In this document: positions 9,426 through 19,394 of the stretch, one piece after another
Layout of the letters: each line of letters opens with the position of its first letter
Position numbering within the stretch: position 1 is the stretch's first letter
DNA from: Candidatus Devosia symbiotica
Lineage (GTDB): Bacteria; Pseudomonadota; Alphaproteobacteria; Rhizobiales; Devosiaceae
DNA: 55,928 nucleotides
Direction: 5' to 3'
Assembly: GCA_025050575.1 (NCBI GenBank)
Contig: JALBVE010000005.1
Location: forward strand, 1-55,928
The notes under the pieces: model-generated
The model's database searches: none
What the model saw: the letters and a program-made list of their open reading frames with translations, nothing else
What the model was told of the DNA's origin: nothing
Position numbers and translations under genes: made by a program

Positions 9426-10448
9426 ATGCCTTCGCTGAATCCCGCCTATGCCGACGTTCTGGAGCTTCTGACCATTGTTCCCGATGGTGACGAGGCCGCA
9501 GTCGCCGCCGTTCGTGCGCGCAATTCGCAACTGACCAAGCCGCCCGGCTCGCTCGGGGCGCTTGAGGGCTTAGTGGAATTTCTGGCGCGCTGGCAGGGTA
9601 GGGCCCAGCCCCGCCTGGACAATCCCATGGTCGCCATCTTTGCCGGTAATCATGGTGTTACCGACCAGGGCATTTCGGCTTTTCCGCGCGCAGTCACCGC
9701 TCAGATGGTCGCCAATTTCACCAATGGCGGCGCGGCCATTTCTCAGATCTGCGCCTTGCACGAGATTAATCTGCGCGTCTTTGAACTGGCGCTGGAACTG
9801 CCCACTGGCGACATTACTCTGGAAGCCGCGCTCGACGACAAGATGTGCGTTGCCACCATCGCCTATGGCATGGAAGCTATCGCCGGCAAGCCAGATCTGA
9901 TCGGCATCGGGGAAATGGGCATTGGCAATACCACGATCGCCGCCGCCATCTACGCTGCCCTTTACGGTGGCACTGGGGCGGACTGGGTTGGTCGCGGCAC
10001 CGGTGTCGATGAAGCCGGGCTAAAGCGTAAGGTAGACGCGGTTGACCGCGCGCTAGCCCGTCATGCCGATGAACTCGATCACCCGCTGGCCATTCTCGCC
10101 CGCCTCGGTGGACGCGAGATTGCTGCCATGCTCGGTGCGCTGCTGGCAGCCCGCCATCAGAAGGTGCCCGTCATCATTGATGGTTTTGTGGCGACTTCGG
10201 CTGCTGCTATTGTCCATGCGGTTAACCCTGCCGCCATTGATCACTGCATCTTCGCTCATGTTTCCGCCGAATCAGGCCACGCCAGGGCGCTCGCGGCCAT
10301 GGGCCAGATCGGCCTGCTCGATCTGGGCATGCGCCTAGGCGAGGGCAGTGGCGCGGCGCTGGCTGCGGCGCTCGCTAAGACCGCGTTGCATCTGCACAAC
10401 AACATGGCGACCTTTGAAAGCGCCTCTGTTAGCGGCAGCGATCTTTAG
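9426..10448 (+). CDS. cobT: Nicotinate-nucleotide--dimethylbenzimidazole phosphoribosyltransferase
   Basis: CobT makes alpha-ribazole-5'-phosphate from nicotinate mononucleotide and dimethylbenzimidazole for the lower ligand of cobalamin. The 340-residue product is full length, with KPPGSLGALEGL at about residues 38-49, the conserved GNHGVTDQGISAFP near 75-88, GIGEMGIGNTT near 160-170 and GTGVDEAGL near 193-201. No lesion is visible. It is divergent to the broken cobS and converges on the HD-GYP remnant, overlapping its stop. No cobalamin riboswitch was recognised upstream. With CobS dead, the product has no obvious local use, unless it serves a salvage route or its decay is simply still to come. 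Confidence 0.93.
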   Translation: MPSLNPAYADVLELLTIVPDGDEAAVAAVRARNSQLTKPPGSLGALEGLVEFLARWQGRAQPRLDNPMVAIFAGNHGVTDQGISAFPRAVTAQMVANFTNGGAAISQICALHEINLRVFELALELPTGDITLEAALDDKMCVATIAYGMEAIAGKPDLIGIGEMGIGNTTIAAAIYAALYGGTGADWVGRGTGVDEAGLKRKVDAVDRALARHADELDHPLAILARLGGREIAAMLGALLAARHQKVPVIIDGFVATSAAAIVHAVNPAAIDHCIFAHVSAESGHARALAAMGQIGLLDLGMRLGEGSGAALAAALAKTALHLHNNMATFESASVSGSDL

Positions 10449-11543
10449 TCGGCAGCAGGTGCTATGATCCGGTCCATTTCGCGGACCAGACGGCATTCTG
10501 CTTTGCCCCCCATTGCCATATCATGCAAAATGGCGATGGCTTGAGCGTGCGACTTGGGTTCCTTGTAGCTACGGCGCTCAATCAGGGCAACATAAACGTC
10601 GCAGACGGTGATGATGCGCGTCATACTGTCGATGCGGGCGCTCTTTAAGTTTGTCCGGATAACCGCTGCCATCTAGATATTCATGATAGTACTGCACAGC
10701 GCTGAGAATATCGGCCGCCACTGTGCTGTTCTGCATCAGATAGTCGTAGCCAGCGCTCGGGTACCTTCGAAGGATGTTGATTTCACGTAGGGTCAGTGCG
10801 CTGGGCTTGTCGAGGATTGCTGCTGGGACGTTGGCCTTGCCGATGTCGTGCAGCAAGCCCGCCATGGTTATCTTGACGATCTCTTCGTGCGACGTGCCGA
10901 TCTTGGTAGTAAAGGTCGAAGCCAGGCCCGTGATCAGCATGCAATGCTCAAACGTGCCGGCATGGTGGGATCGAACCAGTTTCATCCAGTCCCACCAAGC
11001 TGTGCCATCGATCGAATCTGCGATCTCCTCGCAGGCCGCAATCGCACCGACCTCGTCCAGCGCGACGTCTTCCGTCAGAGTCTGGAAGCTGGTGTCTATG
11101 GAGCTCACGTCGGCACTAATTTATGACACCGCAATTTAAGTTGCTGTCAGGGCAGGCGGCTTAGCGACAGGTGGAAACGCTGTGATGCTAAAATTCTTGG
11201 TCGGCGCCGCGCGCAGTTCCGCCACTGTGCTTTGCCTTGGTAATAGAAGTTTGGCGCCCAGAACATTGGCGTGGACTGAGGTTAAGCGATTGCTGCGGTC
11301 GATCAGGAAAATGCGATGGGCTTCGTTGGAAGTGGTGAGAACCGATTTGAGTTATCGGACTTTGCGAACCTCGCTCAGATCGACATCGATGATCAGGTTG
11401 GGATCGTTGTCCAGATGTTCGACTGTCAGATCTTCGAGAAACACACATTTAGCGGCAAGGTGGCTGGCAGTTTGTGTCGATTCAATCGCTGAGGTGTGAT
11501 CTTGTAACAGAAGTAACGCGCGGCGGCCCGATTGATCGTTCAC
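10445..11543 (-). pseudogene. HD-GYP response-regulator-like c-di-GMP phosphodiesterase, broken
   Basis: HD-GYP proteins hydrolyse cyclic di-GMP. One frame from ATG 11543 runs with TAA at 11352-11354 and two further TAA codons near 11124-11138 into the HD domain, which has HDIGK and the tail HEYLDGSGYPD. A frameshift near 10645 then moves to another frame that completes the domain (MTRIITVCDVYVALIERRSY, ending IIAPAAD). The N-terminal 130 residues resemble a degenerate receiver-like domain. Three stops plus a frameshift make this a clear pseudogene. Together with the broken PAS protein at 1-727 it points to loss of second-messenger signalling. Confidence 0.82.
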
Positions 11544-11630
11544 GAAGTCCTTCCGCCCATGGAGGCAATCATAACACTGGAAGGATGATGCAATTCTAAA
11601 TAAGTCTCCGGGCAGTATGTGTGCCGTGCC

Positions 11631-13157
<1,527 letters not shown>

Positions 13158-13244
13158 GGGAACTCGTTGCTCATTACTAAACCGGCGAACCGGTACGCGC
13201 TCACTACTTTTGGCTAAACTCTAGGCAGCGCGTAGTTAACGGCT

Positions 13245-13460
13245 GGTGAAATGCACGGCCGGCTGCTTGTTCGCTGCCAGATCGATGGTAAGGATCTTGG
13301 TGCCACCCTGGTCAGCGAAGGTTGGACGATTGCTACCGGTGACTATCTGGCCCAGCAGCCGCTGCTCGTGCCGCTGGTCGCAGAATCTCGGTTGGCAAAT
13401 TCGACATGCCCGCTGATTGGCGTGCAGACCATGTGCAGTCGAACGATTTTTTTGGGCTAG
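13245..13460 (+). pseudogene. Thermonuclease-like (SNase) gene, 3' remnant
   Basis: The piece GRLLVRCQIDGKDLGATLV, then EGWTIATGDYLAQQ, matches the last strand and helix region of staphylococcal-nuclease-like proteins. The family ending W...FDMPADWRADHVQSN is recognisable out of frame just before the TAG at 13458. The N-terminal two thirds, including the OB-fold catalytic arginines, is absent. It is a truncated remnant. Confidence 0.6.
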
Positions 13461-13609
13461 CTGACGCTTTGGGTTAACAATGCGTTAACGCAGGTGGTCA
13501 ACTTGAACGGCGCAAGTTTATTGCCAAGTTCGGCCGAACGTGGCACGTATTTGACAAAATTTTGGATAGAATTGACCATTCTTGAAAATCTGATTTCGCA
13601 AGGGGCGAT

Positions 13610-14095
13610 ATGGCGTTGGACAAGATTGACAGGAAAATCCTGACGTTCCTGCAAAAGGATGCAACCATACCCGTTGCCGAGATCGGTCGCAAAGTCGGTC
13701 TATCGACGACCCCATGCTGGCGCCGGATCCAGAAAATGGAGGAAGACGGCATTATTCAGCGGCGCGTCGCCGTTCTCGATCCGGTCAAGGTCAATGTCGG
13801 CGTTACCGTCTTTGTGTCGGTCAAGACCAATGAACACAACGATGTCTGGATGCGCAAATTCGCCGGCGTCATCGACGAATTCCCAGAGGTCGTTGAATTC
13901 TACCGGATGAGTGGCGACGTTGATTATCTGATGCGCGTTGTGGTGCCCGATATTGGTGCCTATGACGCCTTCTACAAACGGCTGATCGGCAAGATCAACC
14001 TGACCGATGTTAGTTCGGCCTTCGCCATGGGGCAGATCAAATATACCATGGCGCTGCCGCTCGACTTTGCCCTGATCGTCGATGACGACAAGTGA
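13610..14095 (+). CDS. Lrp/AsnC family transcriptional regulator
   Basis: The 161-residue regulator has an N-terminal winged helix-turn-helix (MALDKIDRKILTFLQ, with recognition helix LSTTPCWRRIQKMEEDGII at about residues 30-48) and a C-terminal RAM ligand-binding domain (EFYRMSGDVDYLMRVVVPD). The sequence is unbroken and of normal length. Lrp/AsnC proteins sense amino acids and usually control amino-acid or related genes; the effector cannot be told from the sequence. An AG-rich stretch (GCAAGGGGCG) just before ATG 13610 is a fair ribosome-binding site. Its stop overlaps the GTG of the VOC remnant by four bases, so the two probably formed an operon. Confidence 0.93.
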   Translation: MALDKIDRKILTFLQKDATIPVAEIGRKVGLSTTPCWRRIQKMEEDGIIQRRVAVLDPVKVNVGVTVFVSVKTNEHNDVWMRKFAGVIDEFPEVVEFYRMSGDVDYLMRVVVPDIGAYDAFYKRLIGKINLTDVSSAFAMGQIKYTMALPLDFALIVDDDK

Positions 14096-14260
14096 GCACG
14101 CTGCTGGGTTTTGAGCATGTCGGCATGACCACGTGCGATGCCGAGCGTACAATCGCCTTTTACTGCGATTTGCTGGGCCTGCGGCTTGCCCTGCGCAAAT
14201 CCCAGTCCACGGGCGAATTGCTGTTTCTCGAGGAACGCTGTGCCGATCATGGCATCTCAG
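14092..14260 (+). pseudogene. VOC-superfamily (glyoxalase-like) gene, 5' remnant
   Basis: Starting at a GTG that overlaps the Lrp stop, the frame reads LLGFEHVGMTTCDAERTIAF then LLGLRLALRKS and FLEERCADHG. This is the first beta-alpha-beta module of VOC metalloenzymes, with its metal-ligand histidine in FEHVG. The homology ends abruptly at about 14250-14260, where sequence belonging to an oppositely oriented gene begins. The 3' two thirds was removed by a deletion. Confidence 0.72.
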
Positions 14261-14754
14261 CGCTACATTGGCCTCGGCCCCGTCCAGCGTCTGTAGCTCA
14301 AGGTCGTGCTTCACGTCCTTGTGGATGGTATGAAAATCCTGCAAGGCACTGCCAATGCCGCGATCGCCACGCGCCGCTTCGTGTCGTATTAATTCGTCGA
14401 GCGGGCGGTGAATCGCGATAAAATACATGTCAAACGGCGTTAGCAGATCCGTCAGTTCGGCAGGCCAACCCGGCGTGTCCAGAATGTACTCGACAATCAG
14501 ATTGTTGCCAGCGCCAGCATAAGCGGTCAGCGAGCGGTGAAACCCGGCAAAGAAAGGCGCGCGCATAGCGCGCCAGTTGAATTCGCCCGCCTTGATGCGG
14601 GCTGACGGCAAAAACCCTGCATCGCGCAAATGGTCGATGGAAATATGCCAGAATGGCAGCTCGATCCTGCTCTGCAGCGCCCGAGCAATGATCGATTTGC
14701 CGCTGCTCGATGCGTCATGCAGAAAGATGATCCTGCGAGCATTTATGTCTGGCT
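14250..14754 (-). pseudogene. Chloramphenicol-phosphotransferase-like P-loop kinase, truncated
   Basis: The minus-strand frame encodes RRIIFLHDASSSGKSIIARA (a Walker A with the family's GASSSGKS, first G now D), then PFWHISIDHLRDAGFLP, FNWRAMRAPFFAGFHRSL, GNNLIVEYILDTPGW, FFIAIH-like MYFIAIHRPLDEL and AARGDRGIGSALQDFHTIHK. This is the CPT-like kinase family; the physiological substrate of chromosomal members is unknown. Homology stops near 14260, a few residues before the normal C-terminus, at the junction with the VOC remnant. No ATG is present at the expected start: the codon there is ATA (14739-14741), possibly a mutated ATG. Apart from these ends the frame is open, so it is a fairly recent loss. 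Confidence 0.7.
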
Positions 14755-14760
14755 CTGGAT

Positions 14761-15177
14761 TTAGTCCAGCGCTGAAATCGCGTCGGTCAACGTATCCAGC
14801 ATGTCATGGCGGCGGCCATCCGCGCTCACCAGCTGCAGGCGCTGCACGCTGTGGTCGTTATAGAGGCTCACTATAAAGTTCTCCACTGACAGTCTATCAT
14901 AGTTGCCGATCGGCACGGCCACTGCCTCGATCACCAGTCGCACGTCGTCGTTCTGGGGGCATAGGGCCAGAATCTATCCCAGCGGCGCGAAGCGCTGCAC
15001 CAGTTCCGCCCGATATGCCAGAATATCGTCGCCACGGCCGCCGACGGCAAATAGTCGGTCGACAAAGGCGTCGATTAGCAAGGCGACCAGCAGCGCCTTG
15101 CGCCGGGCCAGCGGCGCCGCACGCGCCGCCTGCATCTCGGCGTCCAGATAGGCGCGATGGGTCGCCAGCTTAGCCAA
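14761..15177 (-). pseudogene. Uncharacterised conserved-looking protein, interrupted by TAG
   Basis: Directly downstream of the dienelactone hydrolase remnant, a frame of about 138 codons reads ATHRAYLDAEMQAARAAP, RRKALLVALLIDAFVDRLFA, GDDILAYRAELVQRFAPLG, then TAG 14974-14976, then ILALCPQNDDVRLVIEAVAV and HDMLDTLTDAISALD. I do not recognise the family. The codon pattern and the continuity across the stop suggest a real protein gene with one nonsense mutation, probably soluble and mostly helical. It lies just upstream of the CPT-like kinase on the same strand. The start is uncertain (a TTG at 15177 or an ATG about 14 codons later). Confidence 0.5.
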
Positions 15178-15462
15178 GATGCTTGCGGAAAAAATCCAGC
15201 GTCCGCACCGATGTCTTGGTGCAGGCCGCTGCGTCAAAATTGCCGGGTCAGTCGCTATTGCAGAAGCCGTGCCCGACTGCAGTTAAGTATAGATCGGCAC
15301 TTTGGGATGGTGCGCCTTAAGCGCCTCGATCTGATCGAGCGGAATCCCGGTGCCTCGCCCACCAAAGTGCATTTCGAGCCGAATAGTTGGCTCCAAGTCG
15401 ATGTAGTTGGGTACGCCGCCGCTATAATAGCCCGATGCGGCACTCAGTCCATGCTGTAGAGC
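15170..15462 (-). pseudogene. Dienelactone hydrolase, C-terminal remnant
   Basis: Dienelactone hydrolases are alpha/beta hydrolases. The remnant reads SAASGYYSGGVPNYIDLEPT, then LEMHFGGRGTGIPLDQIEAL, KAHHPKVPIYT, and after a frameshift near 15285 the catalytic-histidine region GHGFCNSD and the final LDFFRKHLG, with TAA at 15170-15172. In the family the corresponding HFG..D.GIP has an aspartate of the catalytic triad; here it is glycine (GRGTGIP). The N-terminal half is missing and replaced by an L,D-transpeptidase fragment, which shows a deletion-fusion. Confidence 0.75.
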
Positions 15463-15890
15463 GCGCGCCCAGCGGATTGTCTGGGCCGCCTGGCATATAG
15501 GCTGGCAGATTCGGTACGCGCTGGCGCATTTGCGCCGGCGGCGTCCAACCGGGCCACTCGGCTTTGCGGGTAATGCGATGTGTGCCAGTCCAGGTAAAAC
15601 CATCGCGGCCGCCGCTGACGCCGTATTTTATCGCTTTGCCGTCGTCAAGCACCAGATAGAGCCGGCGCTCGCTGGTCTCGATCACAATCATGGCTGGCTT
15701 GTAGTCCATCTTGTGGTTGACGATCTGCTTGTGGATGGCACTGCCGCCGCGCGCGCGATTGCAGCGCCGAGGCTTCCACCCAAATACCGTTCTCTGGATC
15801 ATAGACGCGCGCCGCCATGCTTGGTATTGCGCTGGTGGCCGATAGAACGAGAGACAGCACGATCACCATCGCGGACTTAAACTTGATCAT
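15455..15890 (-). pseudogene. L,D-transpeptidase (YkuD family), N-terminal remnant
   Basis: The piece starts at ATG 15890 with a signal peptide (MIKFKSAMVIVLSLVLSATS) and a short mature start (ARVYDPENGIWVEAS). A frameshift near 15745 leads to the YkuD domain: MIVIETSERRLYLVLDDGKA, TWTGTHRITRKAEWPGWTPP, MRQRVPNLPAYMPGGPDNPL. The sequence ends at GAR, just before the part that carries the catalytic HGT and SxGCIR motifs, and then runs into the dienelactone hydrolase remnant. The active site is therefore lost. The ancestor would have cross-linked peptidoglycan or anchored proteins in the periplasm. Confidence 0.8.
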
Positions 15891-16147
15891 TTATTTAAAG
15901 ACTTGGCCCCTGCAAGTAGTACGAAAGCTCGTTTCGCGCGTCGTACAATTGCCGTTGCCTATGCGCTTTGAACATCTGCGAAAAGAGGTGTTGACCGCAA
16001 TTCCGCCATATTCTCACCAGCATGGTAAAATTGTTTTGCCAGCTGGTTACAGTTTTCATTCATCAAAGCGTGATCGGTCGGGCCTTGGGCCGTTGACATG
16101 TCTATGCCGCTCTGCAATTGCAGCATTTTGGCAGCAGCGAGGGCACA

Positions 16148-16846
16148 ATGAGCGAACAACTCAAACGACAGGCGGCCGCCATGGCCCTGACGCAGGTTCA
16201 GCCGGGCATGCGCCTGGGTCTAGGCGCCGGCTCCACTGCCCGCCACTTCGTTGATCTGCTCGGTGAGAAGGTTGCAGCCGGATTTGCCTGTATTTGTGTG
16301 CCGACGTCCGAAGCCACAGCGCGCCAGGCGACAGCGCTTAATATTCCCCTATCAGATCTGGACGCACTCGACCGGCTCGACATCACCATTGATGGCGCCG
16401 ATGAAATCGACCCGCAGATCAATCTAATCAAGGGCGGCGGGGGCGCACTGTTGCGCGAGAAGATTGTCGCCGCCACCTCTGACCAGATGATCGTCATTGC
16501 GGACTCCTCCAAACTGGTCGAAACGCTGGGTCGTTTCCCACTGCCCGTCGAGGTCAATCGCTTCGGTCTGGGGGCTACGCGCTGCGCTGTCGCCGCCATC
16601 TGTGCCAGCCATGGCTGCGAGGGCGAATTACGCCTGCGCCTGACCGAAAAAGGGGATAGCTTCGTCACCGATGGGGGGCATTTGATCCTGGATGCATTTT
16701 TTGGTCGCATTTCACGACCAGAAGCGCTGTCGATGGATTTGCTTAATATTGCCGGCGTGGTGCAGCACGGGCTGTTTCTGAATATGTGCAAAAAGGCTTA
16801 TGTGGCGACTCCCGATGGCATAAGAACGCTCTCAAGCAGCAATTGA
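16148..16846 (+). CDS. rpiA: Ribose-5-phosphate isomerase A
   Basis: RpiA interconverts ribose-5-phosphate and ribulose-5-phosphate in the pentose phosphate pathway. The 232-residue product carries [11 protein letters not shown] at about residues 23-33, TSEATARQA, the catalytic DGADEID near 80-86, and [12 protein letters not shown] near 93-104. The ATG at 16148 is chosen, with GAGGG about eight bases upstream, because the family starts at this point; a longer in-frame extension to 16118 is unlikely. It is intact and followed 32 bases later by a DUF2059 gene on the same strand. It supplies ribose for nucleotides, consistent with retention in a shrinking genome. Confidence 0.95.
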   Translation: MSEQLKRQAAAMALTQVQPGMRLGLGAGSTARHFVDLLGEKVAAGFACICVPTSEATARQATALNIPLSDLDALDRLDITIDGADEIDPQINLIKGGGGALLREKIVAATSDQMIVIADSSKLVETLGRFPLPVEVNRFGLGATRCAVAAICASHGCEGELRLRLTEKGDSFVTDGGHLILDAFFGRISRPEALSMDLLNIAGVVQHGLFLNMCKKAYVATPDGIRTLSSSN

Positions 16847-16878
16847 TAATGGTATTTGACAGGATGGGTGGCTCGACA

Positions 16879-17391
16879 ATGAGCGGTGTAATGATGCGCG
16901 TCAAAGCGCTGGTGGTAGTAAGTTTGAGCATTGGGATTCTGGCATTTGCCGTCCCCGCGATCGCCCAGGAACTGCCACCCGAGCAATTGGCGCTGGCCCG
17001 CAAATATATCGATCTGACCGATAGTGCATCCGTCTATGAAATTACCATGGTCGAAATCGGCATCGGCACGATGCGCCAGATTGTCCAGCAAAATCCTGAA
17101 ATTGCCGACGCGACCGATACGATCGTGGGCAAGACCCTCGAAGAATACCGTGGCCGCAAGGGTGAACTACTCGACCAGTTCGCCCGGGTCTATGCCGCCC
17201 GGTTCAGCATTGCTGAGCTGCAGGAAATCGTCAGCTTCTATGAAACCGACACCGGCCAGAAATTGGCCAGTGCCAATACCGAAGTGAACGCAGATCTGCA
17301 GACGGTCCTGAAAGTCTTCACCAATAATATCCGCCAGGAATTTTACGCCAAAGTCCGCGCCGCTTTGCGTGAACAGGGCGTCAAGCTCTAG
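16879..17391 (+). CDS. DUF2059 secreted protein
   Basis: The product of about 170 residues has a signal peptide (basic start, then VVVSLSIGILAFAVPAIA, cleavage after AIAQ-like) and a helical DUF2059 domain, recognisable from FSIAELQEIVSFYETDTGQK near the C-terminus (about residues 115-134). DUF2059 proteins are periplasmic or membrane-associated and have no established enzymatic role. The frame is clean. The start is uncertain between ATG 16879, 16891 and 16894; none has a strong ribosome-binding site, and 16879 is chosen as the most upstream one after the rpiA stop that leaves a normal signal peptide. It probably shares a transcript with rpiA. Confidence 0.85.
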   Translation: MSGVMMRVKALVVVSLSIGILAFAVPAIAQELPPEQLALARKYIDLTDSASVYEITMVEIGIGTMRQIVQQNPEIADATDTIVGKTLEEYRGRKGELLDQFARVYAARFSIAELQEIVSFYETDTGQKLASANTEVNADLQTVLKVFTNNIRQEFYAKVRAALREQGVKL

Positions 17392-17512
17392 CCGTTTGCC
17401 GCGTTCTTCAATAACGGGCCTCGCCTTGTGCTGGGTCTGTTTTGTGCGGTCCACTACCATATCTGTAATCATCGGTAATTGCCGATAGAACCCTCATCCC
17501 CAGAGCTCTCGC

Positions 17513-18893
17513 ATGAGCAATTCTTACGATCTGGTTGTCATTGGCGCGGGATCGGGTAGTGTGCAAGCAGCGCGCATGGCGGCCAGCTATGATGCCAGGG
17601 TTGGCATTATCGAAGAGTTCCGTGTTGGCGCCACTTGCGTCATTCGCGGTTGCGTTCCCAAAAAAAGCTCTATGTCTATGCGAGCTGATTCCATGATCTG
17701 TTCGACGTAGCCGCCAGTTTTGGCTGGTAGGTCGATGCTAGCTTTGATTGGTCCACACTGGTTGCCAACAAGGAAAAAGAGATCATCCGACTTAAGAGAG
17801 AGCCTATGTCGCCAACCTCGAAAAACCTGGCGTCGAGATTATCCGCGATCGCGGTCTGGTCGCTGGCTCCAATAGCGTGCATCTGGTGGGCCAGGATCGC
17901 GATCTGAACGCCAGATACATCCTGGTGGCCACTGGCGGTCGCCTCTTCGTTCCATCCATTCCGGGTGCCGAACTGGCCATCACCTCCAATCAGGCCTTCG
18001 ACCTGCCGGCGCTGCCCGATTCGATACTGATCGAAGACGACGGCTATATTGCAGTGGAATTTGCCACTATCTTTGCCGATCTGGGTGTTCATACTACCAT
18101 CATCTATCGCGGCGATTGCCTGCTGCGCAGCTTTGACGACGATATGCGGCAGGGCTTGGAGGTCGGGCTTATCGATCGCGGCATCAAGATCATTTACCAG
18201 ACCACAATCGCTTCGCTTGCCCGCGATGTCGCCGATATCGCCACGATCTTTAGTGGCGGCGTCACTGCGCCCTATGGCGCGGTCATGTTCGCCACCGGTC
18301 GATTTGCCAATATCGAGGGCCTCGGTCTGGAACGGGCCGGCGTCGAGCTGCAGCCCAACGGAACTATCACTGTCGATGCCTTCTCGCAGACTTCCGTGCC
18401 GTCAATCTACGCTGTAGGCGATGTGACTGGCCGCGCGGCGCTGACGCCGGTCGCCATCCGAGATGGCTGATATTTTGCCGAGACCGTCTTCAACAATAAC
18501 TCCATGGTAGCCGACCACTCCGAGATACCCACTGCCGTCTTTGCCGAGCCGTCAATCGGCGTCATCGGCCTGACCGAGGCCCAAGCGGCTACCCATGAGA
18601 ATATTGACGTCTATCTGTCGCGCTTCCGGCCGATGATGAGCACGCTCTCCACCCACACGGAACGGATGATCATCAAACTGATTATCGAAAAGGACGGCGG
18701 CAAAGTGCTGGGCGTTCACATCCTGGAACACGCCGCCGAAATGATCCAGCTCGTGGCTATTCCCGTCAACATGGGCGCAACCAAGGCAGATTTTGATCGC
18801 GCCATGACCCTGCATTCCTCTGCGGCCAAAGAACTGGTGATCTTCAAGGCCCCCAGATACATCTATCGCGGCGGCAAGAAGATCGGCGGTTAG
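17513..18893 (+). pseudogene. gor: Glutathione-disulfide reductase, multiply broken
   Basis: Flavoprotein that regenerates glutathione with NADPH. The full-length ancestor (about 460 codons) is traceable from [20 protein letters not shown] to the dimerisation domain (LHSSAAKELVIFKAPRYIYR). The redox pair survives (CVIRGC), but a frameshift follows in the A-run at 17660. In-frame TGA at 17686-17688 (ancestral Arg), TAG at 17728-17730, a frameshift near 17800 and TGA at 18468-18470 follow. Conserved glycines of the nucleotide folds are also changed (GGGSGG to GAGSGS; GGGYIAVE to DDGYIAVE). These missense changes show that selection was lost, independent of any sequencing error. Confidence 0.92.
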
Positions 18894-19394
18894 GATAGGG
18901 CGTCAGATCTTCTGCCCTCCCATTGCCCCACGTCCTCCCAACATCCCCCATGATGGGGGATGTTGGGAGGGGATGGCCGGTGAGTACCTGTTATCAGAGC
19001 TTATCCATCTAATCCCCGCCCCCGAAATTGAGCGCATAATGTCCCCATCACTTCACATGGGCAGCCTTTAGGCGAATAGTGGTGGGATGAGTTGGGTGTG
19101 GTCTTTGCCTGCCGCACAGGTTCCGAGATGACCGCACGGGGGCGACCCTCGCGCCGCCGAACAGTTCCAAAAACCTGCGCCCCGAGGCGAAAATCGTCTC
19201 ACTATTTAATTCACTCAGGGGCGATTGCCGTCTCGGGGTCCGCTCAAGCCGTGATAACCGCGATCCAGGCGGCGCTTGCGCGTGGGCGTATCGCTGTGCC
19301 CAGTCCTACAAACCGGCGATTATCCTTGGCAGGGCCGCACGGCCTTGCTATTCCGCCCCGCAACAGCCTGCAACCCGCGTGAGCGAGACCAAAC
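18894..19394. other. Intergenic stretch, no gene recognised
   Basis: The stretch between the gor and aroG remnants holds the 37-bp perfect palindrome described separately. A plus-strand frame of about 96 codons (19092-19382) exists, but it resembles no family, and its composition is not convincing. It is left uncalled. Confidence 0.4.
18934..18970. repeat. Perfect 18-bp inverted repeat (hairpin)
   Basis: CCTCCCAACATCCCCCAT is followed by one G and its exact reverse complement, so RNA from either strand would fold into a stem of up to 16-17 pairs around CATGATG. It lies 41 bp after the gor stop. There is no T-run after it on either strand, so it is a poor classical terminator; it may be a repeat element or a strand-independent processing hairpin. 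Confidence 0.8.

Noticed and set aside
13700..14247. Minus-strand frame continuing beyond the CPT-like kinase into the Lrp gene
   Set aside because: The kinase homology ends near 14260. The remainder is antisense to an intact Lrp/AsnC gene and is an accidental read-through.
18934..18970. Rho-independent terminator after gor
   Set aside because: The stem is perfect but no T-run follows on either strand.
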